This document shows positions 1 through 12,970 of a stretch of 64,000 nt of DNA, piece after piece. The stretch lies in contig JAVMKO010000003.1 in NCBI GenBank assembly GCA_032164245.1, positions 63,062,390 to 63,126,389 of the forward strand, read 5' to 3'. Made by a program: the position numbers and the translations under genes. This DNA is from Sternotherus odoratus (lineage: Eukaryota; Chordata; Testudines; Kinosternidae). How positions within the stretch are numbered: the first letter of the stretch is position 1; each line of letters starts with the position of its first letter. The notes under the pieces are model-generated. The model saw nothing but the letters and a program-made list of their open reading frames with translations, ran no database searches and was not told the origin of the DNA.

Positions 1-819
1 GTTACCTATAAAATCCCTCTTAGTAGCTGCTCTCTACTTGCATTACCTGTAAAGGGTTAAAAAGTCCACAGGTAAAAGGGAAATGAGTGGGCACCTGACC
101 AAAAGAGCCAATGGGAGGGTTAGAACTTTTTAGATTGGGAAAAAACTTCCCTTTGTTTGGGTATTATGGTTCTCCGGGGAAGAGGGAAACAGGGCAGCAG
201 TTTTGCTATGAGAAGCTGAAGGTCAGGTATGAAAATCATCAGAATCATACCCAGAATTGCTTATTGGAACCCAAATATGTAAGTAGATCAGAAAATGTGT
301 AGGGAGATCGGATTAGGTTTATTTTGTTTAATTCTTCTGGCTTGTGGATTCCTCTGTGCTAACCCCAGATGCTTTTGTTGCTTGTAACCTTTAGGCTGAA
401 CCTCCCAGAAAACTATTTTGGATGTTTAATTTTTGGAATTGCTCTTTTAAAAATTTAGCACTAGCCTAAATTCCAGATGTGTTTTCTTTCTTTTTGTTTT
501 TAATAAAATGAACCTTTTTTAAGAACAGGATTGGATCATTGGTGTCCTAAGAGGCTTGTGCATATGTTGTTTAGTTAGCTGGGAGCAAGAGCTAAAGGGC
601 TTGAGGGTACCCACAGGAAGGAATTCCCAAGTGTGCCTTCCTGGGTCCCAAAGGGTTTTGCATTTAGGTGGTGGCAGAATCTACCCATAAAAAGTCAGAG
701 AGAAGCTGTAACCTTGGAAATTTAATACAAGCCTGGAGTGGCCAGTATTAATTTTTAGAATCCTTGCAGGATTGTACTTTCTGCACTCAAAGTGCTAGAG
801 ATGGGAATCAACCTTGACA
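1..819 (+). mobile_element. Solo LTR, 3' part, cut by the window edge
   Basis: LTR of a retrovirus-like or Gypsy-like element in sense orientation. The right end reads ACCTTGACA, giving the CA terminus expected of an LTR. A poly(A) signal AATAAA lies at 502-507. The stretch GGTGGTGGCAG near 670 recurs, reverse-complemented, in the LTRs at 4360-5113 and 15768-16535, so the three belong to related families. The 5' end lies before base 1, so neither full length nor a TSD can be checked. No internal coding region follows, which fits a solo LTR. The short ORF at 111-302 lies in the U3-like part and is not a gene. Confidence 0.7.
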
Positions 820-3800
820 AAGGTGTTTCTCATTAAATTGGTTTAGTTTGTCTTTTGTTGAAATGTCATCCAGAAGGCCATCCCTTTTTCAGTCTCAATC
901 TTAAATTTTACAGTTTTTTTTTTCCAGAAGGGGAACTTCAATTACTAAGGATTAAACCAAAATGAGTACTATAGAAGTTAAAGTTACTCTAAAGTCCTAT
1001 GGAACTCTGTTATTTCTGCATAACTTTAAATTGTACAAAGAAATTTAATAGAGAATTATCGTCTGGGTGTATAATTCTATTGATTTGTTAAAAAATTATA
1101 GAAAGAATGTAATAAATATTAACCTATTAGAGTTTTATTCAAGAACCTATTTTCCCATAATTCCTTATTTCTGAATAGGAATCTGTATCAAATATCAATT
1201 CTTGTGCAATAGCATCTATACTTCTACATTGATGTCTGAGTTTTCTAAATTTCTACTATTCAGGTAACAAAAGGTACAGCTGGAATGGAGCAGTTGTAGA
1301 AATCCACATTCTGCTGAATTACAGCAGCAGTGCATATTATCTCAGTTGGTTGGTGCAGTGTATCACACAATCTTTGCCAGCTACCACTAAGTAGATATGT
1401 ATTTTCCACAGAAAACAAATGCAGCCAAGAATATCACCTCTCTATAATATCATAATTACATTATCTCACTTTAAAGAGACTATTAGTTAACCTCTGTCTA
1501 CCAAAGTCTGACCTCATTCGAAATAGACTTACTGCTGATATCTGTCTGAATTGCCAGAATCAGAAACACTTATCTCACCTTTCCATCTGCCAGTCTTGCA
1601 ATATTATTGTATCATTTAAAAGGAATAGATTCTCCTCACACTGCTTTTGCCAATTGTGAAACTGGTGTTCAAGATTTGGCAGACTGGAGCTTCAGTCCCC
1701 AGTGAGAAGATATATCATTTACAACCTATTTAGGAGCTGTCCGTCAAGATGAGACTCAAATAATCCAAGCTTTAGGAGTTAACGCCAGTTACAATAATTC
1801 CAATTTGTATTATGTAGTCAGAGCTTGTTCCAAATCCTACTGGAGTTGATTGCATGGCTCCCATTAAACTTCAATGGATTTTGGATCAGACCCTAATTAG
1901 GATGCATTGAAAGCAAATGTGTTAACTTACTTACTGGTGGTATCCAGGATAAGGAAGCAAGTTTGTGCCCACACAACAACATAAACACTTTTTACACTAG
2001 CTTCACAGGTAAAATAGTCTCCATGTAACAGTTTGTCAAGATAGGATAATATTTTCAAGGAACAATTGTAGACACTGAATTTAGGACAGTTATCTAACTG
2101 ACAAGATAAGCTAATAGGCCCCAGTTTAATTCTTCCACTTCTGCGACTAGAGGCAATTTGAATCTGATACAGTTGGGGGTGACAGGTATAGCAGGGGGCA
2201 GGAAGATCACAGCCTCCCTCACATTGATTTCCCTCTTTGGCACCATGTGTCAGCTTCTCTAGAGATGCATGGAGTTGGAGATCTGTAGGATGGATTGCCT
2301 TACTGCTGCTGACAAACAGCTCTCCACATGCCATGGCAAGATTTCAATGCTCCTTCAACTGCTAGGCCCATCATGGCTGTTGCCACACAGCTGCAGGAGG
2401 GTGTTTGCAATGACAAGAATGCTCTATGGAAATTCTTATTTGTGCCTCAGTCTCTCTTTCCAAACGAGTCCCTGGGATCGGCAGTAGATTTAGATGCATT
2501 TATTGAACATGCTCTGCAATATTATCTCAGTGTGTTGATTTTTCCCCAGTTATCTAAAGTCTGTTTAAATGATCAACTCTCCTAAAGAAAGGGCAAGAGA
2601 GTTTGAGTTAATTGCTGGATAATTTAGACTAGAAATGCCCTTTTCCTAGCAGTTTTGACCTTTCTTACTCTTCTTATTGTTCTGTCCGAGAAACCTTTAT
2701 GCTCCATTACTCTTCCTACTTACAGAAGTTTGGATGCATGCAGGCAGGTGTATCACAGCAGAAAATACAAGAAAAATGGTAATTTGATACTCCATGGCCA
2801 CTGTTGAGGCAAAATTCAAGTAGTTTCAATCAATACCTTTTACCTTTACATTGACGAAAATGTATTACTGTTTGTTTTTTTTTCAACATTTCTGTATCAG
2901 GGAAGGTTGAGACTCCTATGTGCATACCTGCAGGACATTCTAGAGACAAAGATAAAATTGCCTTTTGGCTGCAATATATTTTGTTCAAAGAGAAAAAAAA
3001 AAAAGCACAGAACATTGAAAGCGACTCAGATTTAATTTGGGGTATATGAACTGGCTTTCATAACTCCTTTTAAGGGGATCTGTAGCTTTCAGATTGTTGA
3101 ATTAAAGCTTGCAATGTCACACACAGTTGAGTACAGGCTTCCTGTCATTTATGTACCAGAAGAAGCTCAATTTCTAGATAGTCTTTCTTGTATTGTGCTG
3201 CTCACATGAATGAAACATAAGGAATGAAACATGGCTTGCTTTTTGTTACCGTGATGATGTGGCTCAGATGATGTTAGAACATAGGCCTGAAAGCCAAGCC
3301 AAAAAGTTCCTATCTCTTTTAATTTAGCAGCACGAACAGAGCTCTCTTTAAAACTGGGAAAGTGTACACAAATCAAATATAGATCACAGAGTCAAAGTTT
3401 GGACTTGAGCAGGACGCAAATGTTATACAAGTAATCTGTAATTCAGGCACTGACTTGTTTTCCCCACTCTCAGTTGAGACATTACAAACAAAACCCCTGC
3501 ATGAATAATAGCATCAAAAGGGAGTGGGAAGAATGCAGACCTCAGCACAAGGATTCATCTTCAGGTTTTGCCACAAACACACCTTTTATAGGACCTTGAG
3601 AGTCTTCTCTCTCACACTTTCTCTCTCTCTCTGTATGTATAATAGGGTTTCATATAATACTTATTGCCGTAAGGAAGACTTTTCATTCTGTAGAATGTTA
3701 AGCATGTGACTCCATTTTATGACTAGAACATTGTACCCCAAATATTCTCCTACTATTGAAGCAAATAGAATCCACATTGATGCACACATTGATATTTTTG

Positions 3801-4359
3801 TAAATGAAAACACAGTAACGAATCATTCAGGCAGTCTATGAAGTGCAGGGTCTGCCAATTTGATGATGTTTTCTGCTCCCCAATCTTTGTTTTTCTTTAA
3901 TCTCATAATTATCCCATCACAAGCTCCCCATGTCCAGAATCCTGCCAATGAAAAGAGCTAAATAGTTATCTCCCCCTTTTCCAACAGACTCCTAAGAGCA
4001 CCACTTCACAACTAGCTAGAATGGTTATTACAGATTGGCAAGGGACATTCCTTCAGGGCAGAGGGGGAGGGCCCTGCTAGACTGGAAATCTCCTATATAC
4101 ATCTGGTTAAGAAAAAATCATTAAAAATATTATCAAAAGCTCAAAAATTCTGAAACTTTCAGCTCCATTTCTACGACCATTCTAAAAAATCCCAGCAATC
4201 TAAGAGTTACCAATGGTCATTTAGTGGGAGATATACAAGTACATAAGGTCACTCTGACTGAATACATTGTAGGCAAAAAAATAACCATTGAAAAGCCTCT
4301 CACAATTTTAGTTCATCAGTTACAAAGAGCACCAGTAAGGCATTTAGCTGTAAATAAAG
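820..4359. other. Non-genic stretch, no recognised element
   Basis: AT-rich sequence with no recognised gene or repeat boundary. The phrase around 1838-1900 (sense CAATGGATTTTGGATCAG) resembles short old amniote repeats but is too decayed to name. The one open frame that stands out, on the minus strand at 1927-2334, is listed separately. Confidence 0.5.
1927..2334 (-). other. Open reading frame of 135 codons, unrecognised; possible exon
   Basis: I do not recognise this product. The frame is open for 135 codons, long for AT-rich non-coding DNA, and is cysteine-rich in its first half (CEGGC, PCYTC). It ends on the minus strand with ACCACCAGTAAGTAAG, so the frame stays open up to a good splice-donor match (A|GTAAGT), and the stop codon lies inside the donor. 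An in-frame TGA lies four codons upstream of the first ATG, so any exon would have to start after it. There is no signal peptide, membrane span or known domain I can name. It could be a decayed or real host exon, or chance. Confidence 0.2.
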
Positions 4360-5113
4360 TGTGAGAGAGAATCTTCCTCCCTCCACTCTAAACACTAGGG
4401 TAAAAGAGGGGGGTCTCTCATATGCAAGACCAAATAACTGTAAGCTACTTTCCCAGCCTGAGTTAAATCTCTTCCCCCCAAAACCCACACTTTACCAGTT
4501 GGGGATTGAGACCACTGCCACCACCAATGCTCTTATTCCAAACCCATGGACTGGGGCACATTGGAACCCCCGAGAACACCCCCTCCCTCTTCCTGAGAGA
4601 TCGGGACACTCAGACACTGCTCCACCCCCTCCCTCTTTAGCCTAGGGGAAAGAGAACACAGCATACAGACTCACTAGCTGTGAGCCTGCCAGATCCAAAG
4701 CTCAGATCACTTCAATGGAACTACAGACAATTCTTATAGGTATAAAAAGTTTAATAAAGAAAAGAACAAAGCATACAACTAATCCAAACTTCACACATAC
4801 AGAATTTTCTAGCTCTAACCCCTCCCTCAAGATTTCTCCCCCTGTGGAGGTTAGTGACACTTTAAATCAGGTACAAAGCATATGACATCAATAGCTCTAC
4901 TTACTGTTCATCTAACTTATGAATATATGAGGGAAAAGGAGGAGATGAGCTTCCATAGCTGGAAAAGAGATCGAGTCAGCCTGAAATCCCCGGACAAACT
5001 GACTAACTTCCTGGTTTTCTCTCCAGGTAGTCTACTCTGATGTCACCCCCTCTCCTGTTCAGTTAACCCCTAACAGGTAAAACAGCACTCCAAGGCACTT
5101 CACACTCATGACA
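4360..5113 (-). mobile_element. Solo LTR, 754 bp, with 5-bp TSD
   Basis: The plus-strand ends are TGTGAGAG and CATGACA, and the element is flanked by perfect direct repeats TAAAG (4355-4359 and 5114-5118). Read on the minus strand it runs TGTCATGAG...CTCTCACA. A minus-strand poly(A) signal ATTAAA is at 4750-4755. The segment CACTGCCACCACCAAT near 4513 is shared with the LTR at 15768-16535, placing both in one family. Without internal sequence between two LTRs this is a product of LTR-LTR recombination. The ORFs at 4300-4645 are chance frames inside it. Confidence 0.85.
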
Positions 5114-5655
5114 TAAAGGATAGAAGAAAAAAGCATGGTCTAGTCAGTGACCCGAGCACGATCAAGTACAAATCAAAAATTCCCAAGCTCTGCTACTGAC
5201 TTTTTATATGGCCTTTGGAAATGTATTTAATCTCTCTATATCTCAGTTTCCCAGTCTGTAAAATTATAATCATTACCTAACTCTGATGTCCGTTCTTTTA
5301 TGCAACTCTTGGATAAAAAAGGAGTGCTAAGTATTACTTGTAGACAGATTCTAATTCAAAGCTGTAGCATGTTTCTATATTCTTTCGTGCAAGCTTCTTT
5401 GATGATTTTAATATTCTATTTCCTCAGTGGTTATCTGTTAATTTCCTCCAATTTTCTAGCAATTAATTTCAGTTGAAGATTTGTCTGACTCAGATAATTT
5501 TGTGGTATTATCTGATTACAATATGATAATATAGTATAGATCATTGTTGCAATCACGGTTGTATTTGCAGCAAATCTTGTACAAAGTTTGTCAAGTGAGT
5601 TGTGTTTGAAAAGGTTATGATTATGCTATCTGTTTGCATATATCGATTTTGGATA
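5114..5655. other. Non-genic stretch with MIR-like SINE fragment
   Basis: About 5185-5335 resembles an antisense MIR-like SINE: it contains CTCAGTTTCCCAGTCTGTAA followed by a decayed copy of the usual AATGGGGATAATAATACC phrase. The rest is AT-rich with nothing recognised. Confidence 0.55.
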
Positions 5656-6575
5656 TGAAGTTAAGAGTACTGGCTCTAATCTTGGATTTCAAATGTTTGC
5701 TCCTGGGGGAAGGCCCACAAAGTAATTAGCCAGCACATCTTAGAGGAACTATTCAAATTGAGTAGCCCATCAAAAGAACATTTAATTGACAATGGACCAT
5801 GTGCGATGCCTACCTACACTTAATGAAATTTCCCCTGCTGTGACTTGTCAAAATGTATGGACATATGACTTGCCCATGTGACTTCAAACTCCATCTCTTT
5901 GCTGTAGTTTTCCATAGTAAGAACAATGAGATGCCCTCCACAGGGCAAAAGCTATAAAAGACCCTGTAAATGCCTCCATTTTGTCTTCAATCATGTTTCC
6001 TTACCTCTGGAAGAACTTTGCTACAAACTGAAGCTCTGAACGACCCACCCAAGCTGTGGATGTACTCCAGAGACTTGACTTAAGCCAGCAGTTTATTCTA
6101 TCACTGCTACAAGCCAGAACCAAGAACTTTGCTATTACTGTATGTAATTGATTCCTTTAACCAATTTTAACTTTCACCTTTCTTTCTTTTTATAAATAAA
6201 CCTTTAGATTTTAGATACTAAAGGATAGGCATCAGTGTGTGTTTTGTTGGGGTTTTTTTGTAAGAAGTTTATATATTTACCTGGGTGTATGGCTAGTCCT
6301 TTGGGATCAGAAGAACCTATTATTTGATTAGACTGGTTGTAAAGAAGCACTCACCTCTGAATCCAGTGTTTTTGGTAGTGATATAAGAACTGGAATGCCC
6401 GAGGAAACTTGCCTTTATGTTTTCTTGTTAGCCAGTGTGATGAAGCAGGAGTTTACTTTTGTGGTTGGTTTGGTATATCTTAGAAAAGAATAACCACCAG
6501 TTTTGGGTTGTGTTTGCACTATTTCTCATCCTGAATTTGACATTCTCACTTATGACCCACTAAGACACGGTTACA
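5656..6575 (+). mobile_element. LTR of an endogenous retrovirus-like element, about 920 bp
   Basis: Plus-strand LTR organisation is visible: a TATA box in GCTATAAAAG (TATAAA 5952-5957), a poly(A) signal AATAAA at 6195-6200, and a 3' end ACGGTTACA. It matches from memory a common chelonian LTR family with the phrases GACAATGGACCA and GATGTACTCCAGAGAC. The 3' end is firm. The 5' end is tentative: TGAAGTTAAG at 5656 would give the TG terminus, but the flanks GATA and AATA match in only 3 of 4 bases. No gag, pol or env sequence is attached. Confidence 0.65.
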
Positions 6576-9096
6576 AATATACAAAAGTAAGCACCCTAAA
6601 ATTCTGTCTGTATATTCATAGGTAGTAGTGGCAGTATTTTACTATCTATTCTTGTCCATTGAAAGCTATAACTAAATTAAGTACAAAGGTAAAAATGTAA
6701 TGGATGCTTTGGAGTTTAAGTAATGACTCACTCAAGCAACAGAGCAAAATGAAAAGTGCTAAATGAATGCAACAGCTAATGGAGATCAGCCTCTTAATAT
6801 AATGCTGAGACTACTTAAAATGCTTTATAAGGTCAATTTCTACGTTTGATAAGGCCAATCTCTGCTTTCTGCATCTGGTATGTAGTGCTTTTTAGCTATT
6901 ATGTACTGTTTTACATTTTATCAATCTAATGGAAATAACATGACACTAAAATATAATATTGTTCCTCTTTCCACACACATCCCATAAGGCCTCTGAGTGG
7001 TGGGACCACTCTGCAAACAAAGCAATTCATTTATCATGTTAGCAATGACTCCTGGAATGCTAACTACTTGCCATAAGAAAACTGTGCCTAGAAAGCTTGC
7101 TCAGTACAGCTTTCTGAAATCTCACTCAGTGCGAAATAACTCTCACAATATCTAAACTTTTAAGTTAAATTTGGAATTAAAGATTTCAATTAGCTTCTTG
7201 CACTTGTTGCTCAGACCCATCTCTGAAAGGAGATTATCTGCATGGGGTTATGGTGTTATGATGTGATTTGAACTGTGACATACTCATCAAAAATATAACT
7301 AAACTATTGCCCCATTAGAAGATATTTAGGAAGGAATCCAGTGACCCTGTGTACATTCTGTTTTAAGTCTATAGCTTATCAGGATTTTTTTTAATAAAGT
7401 GCCATTTTTGATAAAAGAGAAATTTATCAAAGCAAACTCTTTGCAGAAAATGTCAGTTTTAACAAGTCTCTTTTTTGGAAATGTAAGTTAATTTGAGTGA
7501 AAACATGTCAATGGTGACAAATAGGGTAACATTGAAATATCAAAATAATCCAGACAAAATGTTTTGATTGACTCAAACCATTTTTTATTTTTATTTTTTG
7601 ATTTGTGCAAATTTTCAAGATGAACTTTTCAACCTGATTAATGGTGGGAAAAAATTCAGAATCTTGAACATTTCTCACTCAGTGCTTTGTAAGACTCAAT
7701 CCTCCAGGAGGAAAACAATAACATAGATTTCCTCTCATAGATATAGGTAGCATGCAGAATATATTGTTTTTACAGTTCACACCCCATCTCCCATTAATAC
7801 TAATTAATAAAGTTCCCCTCTGTACTGTAGAACTCAGAATATTCATAAATTTTGATCTGGTCTCACTTTTTGTCTGCATGTTTTAAGGTTTTCATAACAA
7901 TATATTCAAATCTTTTTTTATTATTAAATGGCATTTTATGGGACAGCTTTATAATCTCAGCAATAGCCATTTCTCAATATGCTTTTATAAATGATCCTTA
8001 TGAGCCAAATGTGGTGCCTTCTGGTAAGATGAATATTCTAAAAGTTGGAAACCATGATAAATAAAAAAATCCTTCATTAAAAATGTGCTTTCCTATTTAC
8101 AATGATGAATGACTGTCTCTGCCATATATAAATACTAGAGGCTGTATTTGCTGTTCACTGCCCCCACCTACCATACCGTCTTTCTTTCCTGATGGAGTAC
8201 TTGCTATTCTAAAGGCAGATAGCCTCTCTCTCTTTTTCCCCCCCCCCCCAATTATTTTTTGCATAGCATCACATTTTGGTTTGCACATTCTGCTTGCAAA
8301 TGCTCTGCTTGAGTGTTGACAATGATCATGTGAAGAAAATGGATCCCAGACTATTGAATTACAGTAGTGTAATTCCCACAGGCATTGTGCTTCTAGGATA
8401 TTCTTACTATGGGTAACACTACCCAAAAAACTCCTGTGAAATCACAGTATGTTTGTATTTAGTTGTCATTTATTGATATGCTGGGTTCAACATTCACATT
8501 GTGACCCATATTAAAATGTTAACTGCACATACCAACTATCGTATGACCCAATGCTGCAATGCTAACTTTGAGTAATCTATACTCATGTAAGTAGTACCAT
8601 TTAACTCAAGGTATGTCTATCCCAGCTACAATCACACACCTCTGAATGCAGTGTACACATAACCTTAGTGTGACCACTCAAAGATGTAAGAACTGCTTCC
8701 CAGTGGCAGAATCCCACTTTTAAGTTGAATGTTATAATTTTTTCTATCTCTGTAGTGATATTGCATAAGTGACAAATACTATTTCTGCCCAAAGCCCTCA
8801 GATGCAGAAGAGCTGGTGCTGTTCTGCTGATGGGGAGGAGACCGGGGCTGAGATCTGAGTGATACTGATAAGTACTTGCTACACATTGCAGAACTCTTTC
8901 TCAAGGTCCCCCCAACATACTGTTACAAAAAGAGAGGGGGAGAGTGGGTCAGGGATGTGGTGGGGCAGCACATTCATGGGTCCATAGATCTAATGGCTGC
9001 TGCCGCACTGTAGAGAAATAAGTTTAGGAATTTGAGGATCTTGTACAGTACAAAGGCACTGATTTAGATTGTGTGTGTGTTTTAATGATATAGTTA

Positions 9097-9198
9097 ACTG
9101 GTGCAAACCTTAAACCTATTACCGATTAACTTAAGCTAAACTGCTAAAAGCCACTCTTGAACAAGAATAAGAATGCCTACACTGGGGTTTGCACCAGT
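9097..9198. repeat. MITE-like inverted repeat
   Basis: Perfect 13-bp inverted arms, ACTGGTGCAAACC (9097-9109) and GGTTTGCACCAGT (9186-9198), enclose 76 bp. This resembles a short palindromic DNA-transposon remnant common in turtles. The element's outer ends and TSD are not resolved. Confidence 0.45.
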
Positions 9199-10439
9199 TT
9201 AAATTCACACCTTAGATATTAATGGCACGACTTTCCTGTATAGACACTCTCTTGGATCTACTTGAAAGGCTCTTCTGTTGCTCTGCAGCTTTGATTAATA
9301 GAGTGGGGGAAAGGGAAGGTATTTTTTCCCCTGTGCAATTCCCCTAATCATTTTCAGATGCTGTGCTCATGGGAAAGGCTCTGATCCTTGAAGGTTGTGA
9401 GCCTGATCCAAAGCCCCTGAAAGGCGATGGGAAGAATCCCGTCATTATTGTAATGGCTCTATTTTCTCTCTTTCCTTCTGTGCCTCAAACATCTATTGCT
9501 CCTCAGTTTGTGATTTCCAAGTGGAAAAGGAAAAATGTTTCCTGAAGTCTCTCAGCCAACTAGTTTATTTAAATTTATCCAGTTTAATGCTATTTTTCTT
9601 CTGGTTAAAGGCAGCTCATTTATTCACATTTCTTGACAAAACAATTTGCAGCATTCCACCTTCTCCCTCCCTCTTTTATATTTGAAGTGCTGTATTTCTT
9701 GGTGCAGATCAGCCATCTAATAGAACAAGTTCTTTGAATTATCTAAACAAACACTACATTTCCTGCTGGTTCTTTTCACTGCCTCCTCCCCTTCTCTCTT
9801 GTTTTTAGCGGCATGGTTCCTTCCATGCTGCTACACCACCTGTTCAAAGAATAATAATAACGATACCCCTCACTGTTAAAAATATAGCACTTCTCCCAAG
9901 ATAATAAATTTCCCATTACACCACTTTTAAATTATCTTGCTGCAATTAACATAACCTGATTGATCCCATTGGAAGTATCCAGCCACTATAATGCAACTAG
10001 TTAGTCTCCACAGGAACCATCAGCCAAACCACCTGCCCAAATTCATAGGAGGGTCTAAATTGAATTCCACTAGCACAGACCCTAGGAGAGGAAATACTTA
10101 TCAGAATGTCTGCCAGTAGTACGTAGTGCTTGTAGAAAGTGTCTGCCACAGCCCTTCTGTCAAAGAGCCTACACAGCCTCAAAAGGGAAGGGAAGAGGCC
10201 TGTGTGCACTCTGAGCTACAATTTTAGGACCCATTTCTGAAGTGAGACTCTATGTAGGTACAAGGATTTCTCATGCAAAGATGCAATTGCAACATCAGAG
10301 TCATAAGCTATGTTCCTAGAAATCCTGAACCCTCATCCTGATGGTCTCATCTCTATACCTCCCAGGCATCATCATTTTGAAGCTGAGAAATTTTTCTGTT
10401 TGGTGAACATAAAACAGTTACATAAAAACAGCTATGCTG

Positions 10440-10560
10440 CGTCAAACCAATGATCCATTTAGCCCAGTATTCGATCTTCTGAAAAAACGTAATGAGCACA
10501 GCTGCCCTGTAATAGGCTGTCTGACTGGCTGCACTGCCTGATTGGTGGGAGACTGGTTTC
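10440..10560 (-). mobile_element. CR1 LINE 3' fragment
   Basis: The phrase CGTCAAACCAATGATCCATT followed by AGCCCAGTATTCGATCTTCT is the reverse complement of the CR1 3' tail (compare 29277-29325 in this window). It is short and decayed. Confidence 0.5.
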
Positions 10561-10879
10561 CCTGCAAGCCCTTTTTCCTGACACCAGTGAACAAAAAAAT
10601 TCTATTAGCAACCCAGCTCTAATCATAGCACATCTATTTGGGTGTCTCTGGCTATGTGTATAGAGTAAGGATATGGATAATGGTTATTTGCTGGATGCTT
10701 GAATATATTATTAATCAGATTTTCTTAGACCTGTATTCTACCCAGCACATGGATAAGCATAGTATTTTGCATAATTATCCAGGCTTTTACCCCATATGAT
10801 GATTAATTTTTAAGTATTTTCATTAGAGGTCCCAATCAAGAGTATGGCCCCACTGTGATTGATTCCGTACATATACACG

Positions 10880-11075
10880 GTAAGACGCAATTGTTCCCCT
10901 GAAGAGCTTACAATCAAAATAAAGTCCCAATTTACAGATGAGGATTGAGAGAGAGTGATTGAATGGCTTACCCAAAGTCATAAAGAAGTTGGGAAAAGGT
11001 CCAGGAATTGAATCCAAGTCACCTTAGTTATAAGTCAATGCTTTAACCATAAGGCCATGTTTCCTCTTCACTAAT
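10880..11075 (+). mobile_element. MIR-like SINE fragment
   Basis: Contains GAAGAGCTTACAATC, then AATTTACAGATGAGG and later CTTACCCAAAGTCATAAAG, the order seen in MIR-type SINEs (conserved core, then the phrase on cleared lines in trimmed repeats). Diverged, with no intact pol III boxes recognised. Confidence 0.5.
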
Positions 11076-12739
11076 AGTTCTACTTGATTAATCGTATAAA
11101 ATGAAACTTAGTCCAGGCTTTGTCTCCTCTTAAATAGTATTAATATCAGATATTAAAAAAAACATTCTTCAGACATTCTGGTGCAGAAAAACAAGCATCC
11201 AGATACTTTAAAATAATAATTTTGGGAATGAAAAAGCCAGATTCATCTCAAAGATTCCTTTGTCCTTAAACTTCTCATTTAACCTACTCTTCTGTTTATA
11301 TATTTCAGTCACACTGGAAATTGATGAAAAAATTTCCACCCTCATTTACCTCTGTGCAACCTCTCAGAAGTTAATGGCTATCCAAGAGTCAAACTGAGAG
11401 CAGAATTGGGACCACTAGTTTATTTTTGTTTGCTTGTTTTTACACTCCTTTTACTTCCAAGCAACAAGAATATACTGTATTGTTTTATAATCAAACAGTG
11501 AGACATAATAGGAAGTGATTTTCATGAATGTTACTTCATGCCTAGGGTAACAGTATAAGTCATGAAGCTGAAGGGCAGGTGACTACTTCAGAAATGCACT
11601 CATAGCTTTGAAAAAATATCTCAAATATATTTACTGGGCATTGACATGGGTGTGACATTGCAGAGAGTGAAATAAACATTTCCTTTCTATCTGAGCTTTT
11701 AGAGTCATGTCCCAGATGATATTAATAAGCATTTATTTGATTAGAAACTATCAATGCTGGCCTTACAAAGATGCACTTTTGGACAAGATATGCACTCATC
11801 TGAAATGTTCACAGAGCAGATGCTAAAGGTCAGCACCTTTAAAACAGATTTGGAGTATCTGGATAGATGCATACAACAATGACCCATCCAAAGAATAAAT
11901 TCTATTATATTTATTGAGAAGAATGTGCTCTGCATAGAAAGGTCAGTTCCTCTAATGTTGTGTGAAAAGTTATGCATCTAAAGCAAATTTTGAAAACGTT
12001 TCCTTTTTGTTCATTTCATTAAAAGGCAAAAGATTAGATTCTTTTTTTTTCTCTAAACAGTTTTGAAAATGTTGGTAGGTTTTGTTTTTTGCCTATGATA
12101 CATGCTTTCTACTTTGGTAACAAATGGATATTTAGGAGTTCTCATCTTGAGAGGGACATGGGTATAAAAGGATACATGCTATTTGCTGTTACATGTTTCT
12201 GTGAGTTGAATCAATACCTACATGCTCAGCAGCTCTCACACCCAAAAAGCGGAGAAACTGGAGACTGAAAGGGGCTTGTGCGGGCATGGAGAAAGCCTTA
12301 GAAAGAAAAACTTCAAATCATTCTGTGAAAAAATGACAAGTTGTAGGTAGGTTTTGGGGGGTGTTTTAAGATTCCCTTTTGCTTTGAAATTGAAAACATA
12401 TTTAAGTACAGCAAAAAGCCATCTGGGCTTACATGGCAGATATGTTTGATTGGTCTTAGTCCCACTTTCCTGCTTTTTCAGAAACAATTTACTGTTTCAA
12501 TCATATTTTCTATCAACTTATTAAATATTTCTCCCAGACTTATCTATTTACTCCATATTTCCCATTTTTAGAGTATATCCCTGACATGAATTTGTTTGAT
12601 TTTGTTTTGTTTTACCTTTTGCTGGTATTGAAACCTTTTCTCTATTAATGTTATCAACTCATGTCATGATTCTGAAAGCTTTCATTACGTTCACTTAAAG
12701 TTTCCTCCTTCCAAATGAGGATAATTGAAAACTCCTCAA

Positions 12740-12970
12740 ATTTTCTTCATAAAATAAATTCTTGAGAATTGATATTGCCATTGCTGCACCCTGTACAAGA
12801 CAATAATATTCTTAGTATGGAAGTGAATAATTGTTCTCATGCTATTCCATAAGGAGACTGACAAATACTGCTTTGTCATCTCTCCTTTTACTAATATAGC
12901 CTACCATCCCATTGGCCTTTCTAATGGATGCTGTTCACTCAGCAGGCAGTTCCAGTGATTTTTTTCAGAA
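12740..12970 (-). mobile_element. CR1-like LINE fragment, antisense
   Basis: The order of phrases CACCCTGTACAAGACAATAA, TACTAATATAGCCTACCATC and CATTGGCCTTTCTAATGG resembles the antisense 3' region of old CR1/L3 elements. Too decayed to assign a subfamily. Confidence 0.35.

Noticed and set aside
8097..8426. 109-codon minus-strand ORF
   Set aside because: Crosses a C10 homopolymer and has no recognisable motif or splice context.
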